Assembly (NCBI GenBank): GCA_023439045.1
Contig: JAEXOY010000018.1
Span: forward strand, 62,001 to 126,000
Origin: Bacillota bacterium
GTDB lineage: Bacteria; Bacillota; Clostridia; Acetivibrionales; DSM-1351
Reading direction: 5' to 3'
DNA: 64,000 nucleotides
Each line of letters starts with the position of its first letter. Position 1 is the stretch's first letter. The notes under the pieces were generated by a model, which was not told the origin of the DNA, did no database searches, and saw nothing but the letters and a program-made list of their open reading frames with translations. This document shows positions 41,633 to 52,462 of this stretch, piece after piece. A program made the translations under genes and the position numbers.

Positions 41633-44600
41633 ATGAGACCAATTCGTACAAGAAACAAGCTAATATCCGCTATTATTATATTTTGTATGCTGCTTCCAAT
41701 GTTCACAGCAGCACTCGCACCAGTTTTTGCAGCATCAGCTCCTATAAAAGTGTATGTCGATAAGTATGACAAAGCTACAGGGACTGCTAATATAAGGTGG
41801 GACGCTGTTCCGAATGTGACTAGCGGAACAATAGAATACCATGTACCAACAGGAGTTGGAACCAATTATGAGACTATTAATATACCAATAGATATTACTA
41901 AGAATACTGCAATTATTGAAAATATAAGAGCAGATTTAATCTATGATTTTCGAGTTCAGTTAACTGATAGAAGTGGACAAACCTTCAGTGGGGTACAGTA
42001 TTTTCTATCACAAGTAACCTTTTTTTCAGAGCAGGTAGACCAGCAACCGGTAAATGTTGCGGGGGGTGGTGTAGAATCAGGTGTGCTACCTTCACTAAAA
42101 CTTACATGGAACATGCCTATGGTATTTAATGGCACAAGAATGGAGTACGCAAATCAATCTCTTTCTTTAATTGATGCTTCCATCAGAAAGTTAAACTTCA
42201 CCATTAATCTCAAAACAAATAAGGCATTAGCAAGCATAAGTGTAAAAATGGGTGATGCTGGTAGTTATACGGCAAGTATCTCAGGTGATACCAACCTTTC
42301 CAGGTTTTCAAAAGTCAAGTGGGACCCGGTAAAAGGACAGCTATCATTTTACGTATTAGGAGTTAAGGACTCCTCCACGCCGGCACCTTCAATTGAAGCT
42401 ATAAGAAATCCCGCAACAGGGGCAAACTTATTGCCGCAAGCCATTTCAACGGCTGGAGACAATGAGTATGTTTTGCCACATTCAGAAATTCTTCCAGGAA
42501 CTGTATACCAAATGACTATGAACACTATGTTCCTCGACAGCTTGGATCAATATATTGGGAGTGTAGCCGAAGGCCTTACAGAGAATCCACTTTCGGGTCC
42601 TGTAGATTATACATATACGCCTATCAGGTTTATGTTGACTAAGGATTCCTTCGACAATGTATATGTTCGTATTTATCGTATAAGTCAAGGAAATGTAAGT
42701 ATACCTAGATTGTACTATGAGGTTCAAACCAGTAATGTTCCTTCTGACCAGGATACCAGTTGGACAGTCAGAAAGAAGCTGGACGATACATATTTTAGCG
42801 GGGAGTATGCAATAACAGTAGTTTCAGGGATGAATTCCCTAAATACTGTCTACTATAGAATTGCCGTAAAATCAGACAGTGTTTCTGACAGGCTGATGTC
42901 TCTTAAGATGCCATATAAGATGAGTGATGACGTTGCGAGACCACCTGTTCCGAGGAATATTAGTGTAACTAAGGTTGACCTTGCACTGCCGTCCCCTTCA
43001 TCAGGGATCACTGATAAGTCCTCAAATATTACTATTTCATGGGATAAACCCGCAAACTGGGACGAGATAAAGGGCAAATTACAAAACGATATATATTTTA
43101 ATTTTCTTTTAAACATAGATCCAAAGGAGTTAGAACTAAATCCGCCCCCAATGCTGCAAGCAAATGGCAAGAACTATGGCTTGTTCTCGGTTAAATATAG
43201 GCTTGTAAAAGCTGTTAGCGCAAATTCACCTAACATTATTGACAATGGTTCAAAGCTTACATATACAATTAAGGGTTATGAACTATTCAAGGGTGAGGAC
43301 GAAAACGGGACATCCTATACAATGCAGAATGCGGAAAGCTATCCTTCATACCTATTGCCAAACAAAACATATTATATGCAGATGTACACTACACTTGCAA
43401 CCGACAGAGATACTACAGATACCAACAAAATGTCGGACAGGTCTCTTATAACAAGCTTTACTACACTGTCACCAACAGGCAGAGATGTTCCTATACCTAA
43501 ATACCTTGAATGGGTAGAAACAACAGTTAAACCAACAAGCGCAACAGACCCTGCTGAAGCTACCATAAAGCTACGTTTCGACGACCTTAAGATTGAATGG
43601 CCAAACTATACAACAAACCCAAGTGCTAACGATGCCATGTTTTATGATGTATATATGTCAAACAGACCCGACTCAAATTCTGGTATACGTATAGGGTCTA
43701 CAGATCCTTCCGTTGTTGGGGATGTTGATTTCACAAAGCAAATTTTAGGTACTACGACATGGGTTTATGCAACAATCAATAAATTTACTACCCCTAGAAA
43801 TGTAGCAGCTTTTGGAAAGTCTCTATCACCAAACTCTACCTACTATTTTTATATAAAGGTACGTTTGAAAATGGTGAACGAAAATACTGAAAAAGAATCA
43901 CTTAGCACCCAGCTACTTTCAGTTACGACACCTACAGGTGAAGCTGGAAAGCCAGACGACGATGCAAAAAGACCATTGGCACCGTCTGATTTTGCCATTG
44001 CAATAGACAAAAATGGCAATCCTATGGTAACAGGGCAAACTGTTACCCTTGAATGGACAGTAAAGGAGAATTCAGCAGCCTATGATTTGATAAGTACTAC
44101 AAACTTTGTTCAGCCTGATGCACTGACTACAGATGCAGAAATAATGCTAGACCCAACGTACTTAAGCTTTATTAGCGCATTTGGAAATAAGGATAACAAT
44201 ATTGATAACAACGAAGACAAACTTACACTAAATCCTAACTTCTCACCAATGCCAGCTAAGTTTGAATATGACAGTGTCACCAAAAAGTGCAGATATACAA
44301 TAGATACATGGCTTTACCCAAACAAGATTTACTATTTCAGTCTTCGTGCAGAAACTACAGATGCAAAAGGAGTACGTTCGAGCGTATGGGTTTCAATACC
44401 TGTAACCACATCACTCATTGAAAGCCCAACCCAGCTTCAGGTAATTAATGATTGTGAGCTGCCTTTTTACTGGTACGATACAATGCCAAACACAACGACT
44501 GATAGTTATAAGATACTGCTAAAAGCTCCAGGGCAAGAGAATTATACTGTATTGCCAAAATCACAGTACTCTATAGTAAAGGACGGCAGCATCTTATATG

Positions 44601-46546
44601 GAAGGATATTTAAGCTTAAGCCCAATACAAAATATGACATCAGAGTTGTAAGAGCCTCAAATAATGCTGTGTTGAGTAATATTACTAAGTATACTCGCAA
44701 TGATTACAATAATATTGAAATAAAGTGGCAGGGTTTTTCTGTTGACCCATTTACAGGCTTTGAAATTGCTATAAAGACAGAAGATGATACCGATTATATA
44801 GTTCTAAATAATAATGCTGACCTTGAGCAGTATGTTGATGTAACTACAAATACCTATCCTTATTATATTGAAAAAGACCTAAAGACAGTAGGGACTACCA
44901 AGTATACCTATAACGCTAGAATTAAGCTTATACCTACAAAGCTTGCTGACGGGAGTATAGATCATCTGCCGCTGAAGTCTAATACAAAGTACTATATTAA
45001 GGTAAGGGCATACAAGATTGATCCAGCAAATGCGGTTAGCATAACACCTTCAAAGTATGTAGGGCCTGTTAATACCAGAACAGAATTCAATCAGGACGAT
45101 TATGACGATAAAGATGATAATCTTAATGTAACCGCTAAATTTTTAGATAAGATAAGCAAACTCGAACAAGAGGTATACTTCGTTGTTGGAAAGGATAATA
45201 ATACCGTTAATAAGATTTTAGTCAAGGACGAGAGGATAATAAACATTCTCGAGGGCTATGGTTTATTTACCTGTACCATTGATCTTTCAAAGCTTAATAC
45301 TAATGTCAATACTGATGAAATATATCTAGGGCAAAGTGTACTAAAGGCAATGAAGAAGAACAACAAGAGTATTATTATTAAGTCCAATAATGTAGAGCTT
45401 ACTATACGCCCGGACACTTTTGATGTTTCTGGTTCTCAGGTATTTAAAAACATTTTAGCGGTGAGTTCAAATAAGGATGCGATGCTGAAGCTCAAGAACA
45501 CAAATAGCTCAGTTCAGCCAACAGCACCTTCAGGGACAACAGCAGCTTCTAAGATGAGCACATTATCGGCTGATGCATTGGGCAGTAGACAAGCTATGAG
45601 TACGATAAGTAGCAGTATCAAGGACAAGCTATACAATGATAAGACAGGTTTAGTACAGAAGAAGGTACAGGTTATAAAAAATCCAAATAATACAAATGTA
45701 ACTGGAACAGCGGATCAGGTTTCTAAGTATCTTGACCAGTTAATAGGTGAAGTTGAAAATGAGCTTAGTTACTACATAGAGGACTATTTGTTTGGTAGAG
45801 GCAGCACCCAGGGGGTTATTTCAGATATTAGCAAGCTGACTCAGTTTGATTCCTCATTAGGGGTTAAATTGCCATTCAGCGGTACTGGAAATATGAGCCC
45901 ATATGTCATATACCAAAATGCTCAAAGCTGGAAGAAGCTTGAGAATAACGTCAAGCAGGAGGGAAATTACCTAGCATTTTTTGTGACTGCACCTGGAAAG
46001 TACACTGTTTTCTCCTCAAAGAACGCAGGTGACACAGTGGAATCCTCAAGTGCTATGAAACCTTATATAACAAAGCTTTCGGCTAAATACGATTTAACGA
46101 AGGTATTCTCTGGGGTAGATAGCTCATTTAATACCCAGCTCAATGTTAATGTTAATGAGGCTGTACTCATGTACCAGGTCCTCTCAGGCATTGATTTTGA
46201 AGCTGGCAAGGATTCAAAGCAGATGGCCAAACAGGTGGGGCTGGACAAGATTATTAATGTTACAAATATAAATAAGACACTTACAAGACAGGAAGCTGCG
46301 GCAGTTATTATAAAGCTCTATTGCCAGAAGACTGGTGCAGACTATGACAAGCTCAGGATTATGTATAACAAACCAATAAAAGATGACAGCTCCATATCCG
46401 ATAGGTATGCTAATGCGGTGTATGCGTGCATGGCTATGAAGATATTTGAGCTAGACACAAAGGGCAACTTTAATCCTTCTAAAATTATTACCAGGGGAGA
46501 ATTTGCTGTTGGTATGCAGAAAATGCTTGAGGCTGCAGGCGAGTAG
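41633..46546 (+). CDS. giant secreted protein with fibronectin III-like modules and C-terminal SLH-type region
   Basis: A 1637-residue protein. It has a signal peptide (basic RTRNK, hydrophobic core, cleavage near VFA-AS at residue 33). Many fibronectin III-like modules follow through about residue 1160, recognisable by recurrent LxWxxP starts and (L/S)xPNTxYYxxxR ends such as LLPNKTYYMQMYT and LYPNKIYYFSLRA. A region without clear homology (1160-1500) precedes a C-terminal SLH-like segment ending KIITRGEFAVGMQKML. It is probably anchored to secondary cell-wall polymer as an S-layer or surface scaffold component. The next gene is a shorter paralogue. Confidence 0.85.
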   Translation: MRPIRTRNKLISAIIIFCMLLPMFTAALAPVFAASAPIKVYVDKYDKATGTANIRWDAVPNVTSGTIEYHVPTGVGTNYETINIPIDITKNTAIIENIRADLIYDFRVQLTDRSGQTFSGVQYFLSQVTFFSEQVDQQPVNVAGGGVESGVLPSLKLTWNMPMVFNGTRMEYANQSLSLIDASIRKLNFTINLKTNKALASISVKMGDAGSYTASISGDTNLSRFSKVKWDPVKGQLSFYVLGVKDSSTPAPSIEAIRNPATGANLLPQAISTAGDNEYVLPHSEILPGTVYQMTMNTMFLDSLDQYIGSVAEGLTENPLSGPVDYTYTPIRFMLTKDSFDNVYVRIYRISQGNVSIPRLYYEVQTSNVPSDQDTSWTVRKKLDDTYFSGEYAITVVSGMNSLNTVYYRIAVKSDSVSDRLMSLKMPYKMSDDVARPPVPRNISVTKVDLALPSPSSGITDKSSNITISWDKPANWDEIKGKLQNDIYFNFLLNIDPKELELNPPPMLQANGKNYGLFSVKYRLVKAVSANSPNIIDNGSKLTYTIKGYELFKGEDENGTSYTMQNAESYPSYLLPNKTYYMQMYTTLATDRDTTDTNKMSDRSLITSFTTLSPTGRDVPIPKYLEWVETTVKPTSATDPAEATIKLRFDDLKIEWPNYTTNPSANDAMFYDVYMSNRPDSNSGIRIGSTDPSVVGDVDFTKQILGTTTWVYATINKFTTPRNVAAFGKSLSPNSTYYFYIKVRLKMVNENTEKESLSTQLLSVTTPTGEAGKPDDDAKRPLAPSDFAIAIDKNGNPMVTGQTVTLEWTVKENSAAYDLISTTNFVQPDALTTDAEIMLDPTYLSFISAFGNKDNNIDNNEDKLTLNPNFSPMPAKFEYDSVTKKCRYTIDTWLYPNKIYYFSLRAETTDAKGVRSSVWVSIPVTTSLIESPTQLQVINDCELPFYWYDTMPNTTTDSYKILLKAPGQENYTVLPKSQYSIVKDGSILYGRIFKLKPNTKYDIRVVRASNNAVLSNITKYTRNDYNNIEIKWQGFSVDPFTGFEIAIKTEDDTDYIVLNNNADLEQYVDVTTNTYPYYIEKDLKTVGTTKYTYNARIKLIPTKLADGSIDHLPLKSNTKYYIKVRAYKIDPANAVSITPSKYVGPVNTRTEFNQDDYDDKDDNLNVTAKFLDKISKLEQEVYFVVGKDNNTVNKILVKDERIINILEGYGLFTCTIDLSKLNTNVNTDEIYLGQSVLKAMKKNNKSIIIKSNNVELTIRPDTFDVSGSQVFKNILAVSSNKDAMLKLKNTNSSVQPTAPSGTTAASKMSTLSADALGSRQAMSTISSSIKDKLYNDKTGLVQKKVQVIKNPNNTNVTGTADQVSKYLDQLIGEVENELSYYIEDYLFGRGSTQGVISDISKLTQFDSSLGVKLPFSGTGNMSPYVIYQNAQSWKKLENNVKQEGNYLAFFVTAPGKYTVFSSKNAGDTVESSSAMKPYITKLSAKYDLTKVFSGVDSSFNTQLNVNVNEAVLMYQVLSGIDFEAGKDSKQMAKQVGLDKIINVTNINKTLTRQEAAAVIIKLYCQKTGADYDKLRIMYNKPIKDDSSISDRYANAVYACMAMKIFELDTKGNFNPSKIITRGEFAVGMQKMLEAAGE

Positions 46547-46665
46547 CAAAAGTTCCTCAAAATAAGATTATTAAAATCTGATATTCATGCTTATGTGACA
46601 ACTTAAAGGTTACAGAAATAGAGAAGGTTGCAAAAAGGATGAAAAACACTTAAAGGATGATATTT

Positions 46666-49600
46666 ATGAAAAGAAAAAGACTGCTTGCAGCAATAACTGC
46701 AATTGCATTTACACTGACTACATACTGCTATGGAACAGTTCAGGCTGCTACCTCCATACCCGTTCAGCCTTCACCCCAAAAGCTTGCTATTACTGCACTA
46801 AATCCAAATTCAGAGCCAGCAATTGGGTATAGTTCTGCTGACGGCGGTGCTTCGGGATATTATGCTGACATAGGCTGGGCATCGGTAGCAAATCCGTCCA
46901 ATATCTCTATTAGCGGCAAATATGTAAATATATATCTTGAGGAACAGGCAAAAGGCTATAGAACACCTAAGCCTTCTATACTAAAGGAAAAGGATATTCC
47001 AGCAGATACCGCAGCTGTTAGATTGAGAAACCTTAATTCTGGTACTGTATATAAGGCCAGTGCCAAGGCTTATTATGAATATACTGAAGGTACAAATAAT
47101 ACAAGACTAAAGTCAGATGAATCAGCAGCCTCAAATACTGTAAAGTTTCTTACTGACATTAAGTTACAAACTATTACATGGGGTACTACTCAGGTAAAAA
47201 TTATTTGGGACGATGTTTGGAATGAAGGTAAGAGGGTATCCTACAAACTTTATGTATCTGAAAACAAGGATTTCGCCAATACTTTACCTATTTATATATC
47301 TGATGAACAGATTAGCGATAACGGCCCTGTTAGAGTAAATCAAACAGATGGTACATTAGAATACATTCATAACGTCAAGGATTCTGGTAGAGTATACTAT
47401 GTAAAGGTTGAGCCTGAGATTTCTGACCCTGAGATCAAGAAAAATCCAGCATCTCCTACTTCAATTGTAAGCACCTTTATACTTGTTAAGACAACCAAGC
47501 TCTCAACTAGTGATGCAGGCACTATATGGAGGTTGGATTGGAGCCCTGTAGTTACAGGTATTTCAACATCTGACATAAAGGTATCCTACCAAATTGACAA
47601 GTATATAGGTAATGTTCCTATACCAATGCTTATAGAGGATAGCAATACCACTTTTATTACGGTACCGCCCGATGAAGAGGTCAGCTATTACATAATCAGA
47701 GCAAGTGTAACAAAGAATGGAATACCTTTATACCCTGATAATGTTAAAATACTGTCTGATAAAATAATACTAAAGGATCAGGAGATACCAGCAACACCTA
47801 CAACACCTGAAATAGTTTCTGAGTTTAAGGATTCAGCAGGAAACTATATTATCGCATATAGCGATATAGAAAGCGGCGTTGATGGAAGCATTATCAAAAA
47901 GGGTGAGCTGGGCAAGGATACAGCTACCATTCTGTGGAGAGCGCCAAAAAAGGCTGACGGAAGCATTGATAAGAGCATAAAATATGACATATGGCTTATC
48001 AATGATCCCAACAATATTGATGCACCGAGTAATAGCGATGTTTTGGTGACTAACTTTATTCCCACAGATAATAACTATGTTAAGGACTCTGCAAACAACA
48101 ATGAAGTAATAGGGTACAAATACAAGTTGGACGGCCTTGCTCCAAATCATACGTATTACTTTAAAATAGTAGCAAAGAAGACATTTGCAGAGGAAATAGA
48201 CGGTATAATACAAAGCGTTGACAGAGTTAGCAATCCATCTCTTAAGGTTGTAATCACTTTGGCAGGTGGTGCTATTGATACACCTCTAATTCCTTCAAAC
48301 CCACCGCTTGAGATAAAGAAGGAAAGTGGCAAATACCTTATAACAGACAAGCAGGTTACAATATTGCTCAAAAACAGATGGTTTGAGCAATTTGATGCTG
48401 TTACAGGTAAATGGGGCTTCATAAGAGCGGATAAGACGACCCTTAATGATACACCACCATATGACCCTACAAAAAATCCTCCAGACGGATTGAATTTCAG
48501 AAAGGTAGAATATGATGAGGGTGTGACATTATCAGTAGGCTGCGTTGAGTACTATGAAGGCATTGATATCAATTCAATAACTACATATGCACTAGAAAAG
48601 GTAAGTACCAATGCGAATGACCCCGGTGAAGACCAGACATTAAACGCCCCTGAGAATATACCATCTGCAACTAACCCACCGGTTTATAAAAAGCACAATA
48701 TAATAGTACCGGTACAAAACTTAAAACCAAATACCACTTATATATTATGGGTAAGGGCAGTTCGTGATGGAACGACGACGCTTGTTTCACAACCTTCCAA
48801 TCCAATAATATTCACTACAATGCCAACCAAGGAGCAGATTGTAGAAAAGCCTATAGTTCCATCCTTTAATTATACCTATGTTGCAGATAACTATGTAGAT
48901 TTAGGCTGGGAATACAAGGATAACAATACCTATTACATCAAGTATGGTACAGTGGATGATGTTTCAAGGGCTACTGGAAATGTTACAGTTACTGCGGAGC
49001 AGATTAAGGCTTCCGGAGTAAATTATGTCAGAATTCCTGGCCTCAGCCCTGATACCCAGTACTATTTTTGGATACAGGCAGAGGCATTTAGCAGTGACAG
49101 GTCACAGAGCAAGAAATCCGAATGGAGTGATTCTCTTACTCTGAGAACAGAGAAGGATATTCCACCTTCCACCCCAAGAGGCTTTGGTGTAAAGAATACC
49201 TCGGACGCGGTAGGGAAAAATTATATTACCTTTGAGTGGATTAAAGAGGAAAACATATCTTATGTGCTTGAAGTAGCAAGTGGTGTGGATTACTCCGATG
49301 CAAAGAAATATGAGGCAGGAAATACCTCCGAGTTTAAGGTGGAAGGACTTAAGTCCAATTATAGATACTTTGCAAGGCTTTATGCAGTTGATAATACCAA
49401 GAAGCTTACGTCCTTGCCTACAAACAGTATTTCTGTCAGAACATTGAGAAGCAGTGATGACTATGATTCCGACCAGGATATAGATAATGTTATATCTGGT
49501 GATATAGTAGAAAAAGGAGCTTCCTTGGTTAATGGAGTTTGGACTGTAAAGATTGTTGGTATAAATGCTGACAGACTAGTAGAGATAATTAAGACAGATA

Positions 49601-50637
49601 AAAAGCTTGATTACTGGGTTGATTTGACCAACCCACCATCAACACCAAAATCAATAGCTGTTATTATCTCAAAGAAGGTCATGGACAATCTTGAACAATT
49701 AGGCGAAAATATATCGCTCAGAACTCAGCAGGCTGAGTATCTTTTCAAGGCAGGAGCATTGAGTATACGAGACGGGGCGGCGCCCAATGAAAAGACCTTT
49801 ATATTTACCATTACAACCTCTCCTGCAAAACCAGTAACAAACCAGAGTGAGTTAGTGTTCAAAAATCCTCTTACACAGATGGATATAGCTTACGATAATG
49901 GTACAGCAAAGAATACATTAGCAAGGCTTACGACCTATATGCAGGTTATGCTGCCATATACTGATATCAATAGTTACAAGGAAGGTACAACCAAGGGGTA
50001 TATTTACAATTCAAACTCTGGTAAATGGCAACAGCTAGTAACATCTGCAGTTTTTGACCCGGACGTCGATAAGGGAAGCATCAATATGATAACCGAAACA
50101 ACTGGATTGTTTGGAGTGGCAGATATAACAAGTAACTTGTATGATGACATATATGACCATCCTTACGAACAAGAAATAATAAATGTGACATTGGCTCATA
50201 AGCTGAAAAGTGTTGATTCAAGGCTTATTTCGCCGTATGCTACCGCTACTCTCGGAGATTGTGTGAAGTTCGCACTTGATACGCTGGATTACAATTATGA
50301 CAATCAGTTCATGGATACTGCTGTCAAGGCAGGACTTGTTAAGGCAGGTAGCAGTGGTGCACTTAATTGCACAAGGGAGCAGGCAGCGGCTATCGCAGCG
50401 GCAGTTTATGAAATAAAAACTGCACAGAGGGCAAATGCCAGTGCTTCCTCGCTAGCAAGCTACAAGGACTATAGCTCGGTAGATTCCGCACTGGCGCAGA
50501 GGGTGGCATTTGCAGTACAAAACGGATTTGTGCCAAATGTATCAGGTCAGTACCTGTATCCAAAGCAGGCAGTTACAAGGGGTGAAGTGCTGTACATGCT
50601 GGAGAAGGCACTGGTTCTATCGGGTGAGATAGACTAG
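46666..50637 (+). CDS. large secreted fibronectin III/SLH protein, paralogue of the preceding gene
   Basis: ATG 46666 has AAGGA eight bases upstream; ATG 46657 overlaps that site. The 1323-residue protein has a signal peptide (KRKRLLAAITAIAFTLT, cleavage near VQA), fibronectin III-like modules marked by LAPNHTYYFKIVA, LKPNTTYILWVRA and LSPDTQYYFWIQA, and a C-terminal SLH-like region ending QAVTRGEVLYMLEKAL. It shares with the upstream protein the unusual stretch between the last module and SLH. It is probably co-exported and cell-wall-bound. The last 38 bases are duplicated after the stop. Confidence 0.85.
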   Translation: MKRKRLLAAITAIAFTLTTYCYGTVQAATSIPVQPSPQKLAITALNPNSEPAIGYSSADGGASGYYADIGWASVANPSNISISGKYVNIYLEEQAKGYRTPKPSILKEKDIPADTAAVRLRNLNSGTVYKASAKAYYEYTEGTNNTRLKSDESAASNTVKFLTDIKLQTITWGTTQVKIIWDDVWNEGKRVSYKLYVSENKDFANTLPIYISDEQISDNGPVRVNQTDGTLEYIHNVKDSGRVYYVKVEPEISDPEIKKNPASPTSIVSTFILVKTTKLSTSDAGTIWRLDWSPVVTGISTSDIKVSYQIDKYIGNVPIPMLIEDSNTTFITVPPDEEVSYYIIRASVTKNGIPLYPDNVKILSDKIILKDQEIPATPTTPEIVSEFKDSAGNYIIAYSDIESGVDGSIIKKGELGKDTATILWRAPKKADGSIDKSIKYDIWLINDPNNIDAPSNSDVLVTNFIPTDNNYVKDSANNNEVIGYKYKLDGLAPNHTYYFKIVAKKTFAEEIDGIIQSVDRVSNPSLKVVITLAGGAIDTPLIPSNPPLEIKKESGKYLITDKQVTILLKNRWFEQFDAVTGKWGFIRADKTTLNDTPPYDPTKNPPDGLNFRKVEYDEGVTLSVGCVEYYEGIDINSITTYALEKVSTNANDPGEDQTLNAPENIPSATNPPVYKKHNIIVPVQNLKPNTTYILWVRAVRDGTTTLVSQPSNPIIFTTMPTKEQIVEKPIVPSFNYTYVADNYVDLGWEYKDNNTYYIKYGTVDDVSRATGNVTVTAEQIKASGVNYVRIPGLSPDTQYYFWIQAEAFSSDRSQSKKSEWSDSLTLRTEKDIPPSTPRGFGVKNTSDAVGKNYITFEWIKEENISYVLEVASGVDYSDAKKYEAGNTSEFKVEGLKSNYRYFARLYAVDNTKKLTSLPTNSISVRTLRSSDDYDSDQDIDNVISGDIVEKGASLVNGVWTVKIVGINADRLVEIIKTDKKLDYWVDLTNPPSTPKSIAVIISKKVMDNLEQLGENISLRTQQAEYLFKAGALSIRDGAAPNEKTFIFTITTSPAKPVTNQSELVFKNPLTQMDIAYDNGTAKNTLARLTTYMQVMLPYTDINSYKEGTTKGYIYNSNSGKWQQLVTSAVFDPDVDKGSINMITETTGLFGVADITSNLYDDIYDHPYEQEIINVTLAHKLKSVDSRLISPYATATLGDCVKFALDTLDYNYDNQFMDTAVKAGLVKAGSSGALNCTREQAAAIAAAVYEIKTAQRANASASSLASYKDYSSVDSALAQRVAFAVQNGFVPNVSGQYLYPKQAVTRGEVLYMLEKALVLSGEID

Positions 50638-50679
50638 TCAACAGAAGGCACTAGTCCTATCGCGTGAGATAACTAGTCA
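50603..50679. repeat. 37-38-bp tandem duplication of the 3' end of the FnIII/SLH gene
   Basis: Copy 1 (50603-50640) ends at the stop codon region; copy 2 (50643-50679) follows with about four substitutions and one deletion. Confidence 0.85.
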
Positions 50680-50739
50680 GTAGCACTTTAAAATAGCAAA
50701 ATGTGGGATATTATACTAACCTAAATCTTGGAGGCACAC

Positions 50740-51591
50740 ATGAAACCTTTTTTTAAACGAATGTCTGCTATGCTTTTAGTAGCATTTATACTAACCTCAG
50801 TATTTGTTGGCCCGGTTAGTGCCAATGGAATGAGAGTTGTGACAAGTAAAACAGATAAAGGGTATACAATTACCCTTACAAGCCAAGAGGCCAATAAAGG
50901 GGTAAAAATAGTAGCATACAGTATCAAAAATGCGGGCTCAAACTCTGTAAAAATAACATATGCTCTTTCGTCAAATGCCCCGAAATCTACAAGTGTAACT
51001 ATTAACGCAAATGAGATTATCGCTCCATTTAGAGTGTATACAGCAAATACTGACAAGCTGTCCTACCGCCCGTTTAGTGATATATATGGTATCGAGGCTG
51101 ATGAATATATAACTCACTTGCATGATGTAGGAATAACAAACGGGAATCCTGATGGAAGCTTCAAGCCCAATAACACTATTACAAGGGGTGAGGTGGCAGT
51201 CATGATGTGTGCCGCACTTGGACTCAATATACCTGAAAGTAACCTAACCACTTATAGTGATACGAAGAATCACTGGGCTAAAAAATATATAAGTGCGGTA
51301 GCCAAAAGCGGAGTAATGTCAGCTAATAAAGGTAAATTCAGACCAAATGACAAAATTACTACTGCTGAGGTTTGTGCTATGATTAATAAGGCCCTTAAGT
51401 TCAATACAAAGTCCAGTGGGGTTTTTACAAAGCTAGCAAAAAATAAATGGTATACAAATGATGTCCAGAGAATATTTGATTTGAAAATTTTAACTCCTCA
51501 AGACAGTATTTACAATTCCTTTAATGAGGAGGCATATATTTCCCGAGCAAATTTCTCAATCATGCTCAGCAGAGCGCTTTCAACCTACTAG
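50740..51591 (+). CDS. secreted SLH-domain protein
   Basis: ATG 50740 follows GGAGG (50730-50734). The 283-residue protein has a signal peptide ending near VSA-NG. A small beta domain (about 30-110) precedes two or three S-layer-homology repeats, the clearest being DVGITNGNPDGSFKPNNTIT with TRGEVAVMMC, then SAVAKSGVMSANKGKFRPND. SLH repeats bind pyruvylated cell-wall polymer. It is probably a surface anchor or accessory for the two large FnIII/SLH proteins upstream. Confidence 0.9.
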   Translation: MKPFFKRMSAMLLVAFILTSVFVGPVSANGMRVVTSKTDKGYTITLTSQEANKGVKIVAYSIKNAGSNSVKITYALSSNAPKSTSVTINANEIIAPFRVYTANTDKLSYRPFSDIYGIEADEYITHLHDVGITNGNPDGSFKPNNTITRGEVAVMMCAALGLNIPESNLTTYSDTKNHWAKKYISAVAKSGVMSANKGKFRPNDKITTAEVCAMINKALKFNTKSSGVFTKLAKNKWYTNDVQRIFDLKILTPQDSIYNSFNEEAYISRANFSIMLSRALSTY

Positions 51592-51680
51592 AATACCAGA
51601 ATTCACATAATCTTCTCATGTATATGAGCCTTTCAAACAGGTAATAATTTTATTATCTCAAAAAAGAAAGGGCTGTATAT

Positions 51681-52433
51681 ATGAGAAGATTTTCTTTTAT
51701 ACTAATAATTATTTTTTTGGTGGCAGGCATAACTGGAGGAGTTTACTACATAAAGGTACAAAATGATAGCAGCAAAACGCCGCTTCAGGTAACAGATGCC
51801 TTTAACTACTCAGGTGCAAAAATGCTAGTCAATGACCTGTATGTTTTCGTGAGGCTTCCTTCTGAATACAAGGATTTAAAAAGTCTTACAAGTATATGCG
51901 AGAACGTATTCAAGGAACTTGATATTCCGAAATACACAAACAATCCACAGAGTACTGATACTCTGACAAAATCCGATTTGCAAGCCGTAACTCGGGACGG
52001 TGTAAAAATATCCATGCTTGCAATGATGGTGAAGGACAAGCAAAAGGTTTTAGATAGGTATATAACAATAGAGGCCACAAGTTCTAATGATGGTAAAGCT
52101 ATAGAGTTAAGAGATTCTATAGAAAAGGTATTGTTGGCTAACGACCTAAATCCAAATATTAATTGTTGTATAACAGGAACCTTTGATGGAAGATTGGGGG
52201 ACGCACAGTTAGAAGAGATTTGCCAGAGGGTTTTAAAAGATAGTTCCGCAAAAAAGGTAAATAGTCAGCGAGACAACAGCGCAATAAGTGTTTCAGCTTT
52301 TTCACCCTTAATAAAGGATACAATTAACGTGCAGGGCAAAAGTGTTAATCTAAGCTTAGTAATTAGATATAACAAGGTTGAAAACAAAACTTATATGTGG
52401 ATAGCAACACCGGTTGTTAATTCTGAGTATTAA
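51681..52433 (+). CDS. YwmB-family membrane-anchored protein
   Basis: A 250-residue protein with one N-terminal membrane anchor ([21 protein letters not shown]) and an extracytoplasmic domain resembling the YwmB/TATA-box-binding-like fold. The assignment rests partly on position: it lies 29 nt before murA with spoIID following, as ywmB does in other spore formers. Its function is not established; a role in envelope or sporulation is possible. Confidence 0.65.
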   Translation: MRRFSFILIIIFLVAGITGGVYYIKVQNDSSKTPLQVTDAFNYSGAKMLVNDLYVFVRLPSEYKDLKSLTSICENVFKELDIPKYTNNPQSTDTLTKSDLQAVTRDGVKISMLAMMVKDKQKVLDRYITIEATSSNDGKAIELRDSIEKVLLANDLNPNINCCITGTFDGRLGDAQLEEICQRVLKDSSAKKVNSQRDNSAISVSAFSPLIKDTINVQGKSVNLSLVIRYNKVENKTYMWIATPVVNSEY

Positions 52434-52462
52434 CAATATCAGAGAATTGGGAGGAGCTCGAT

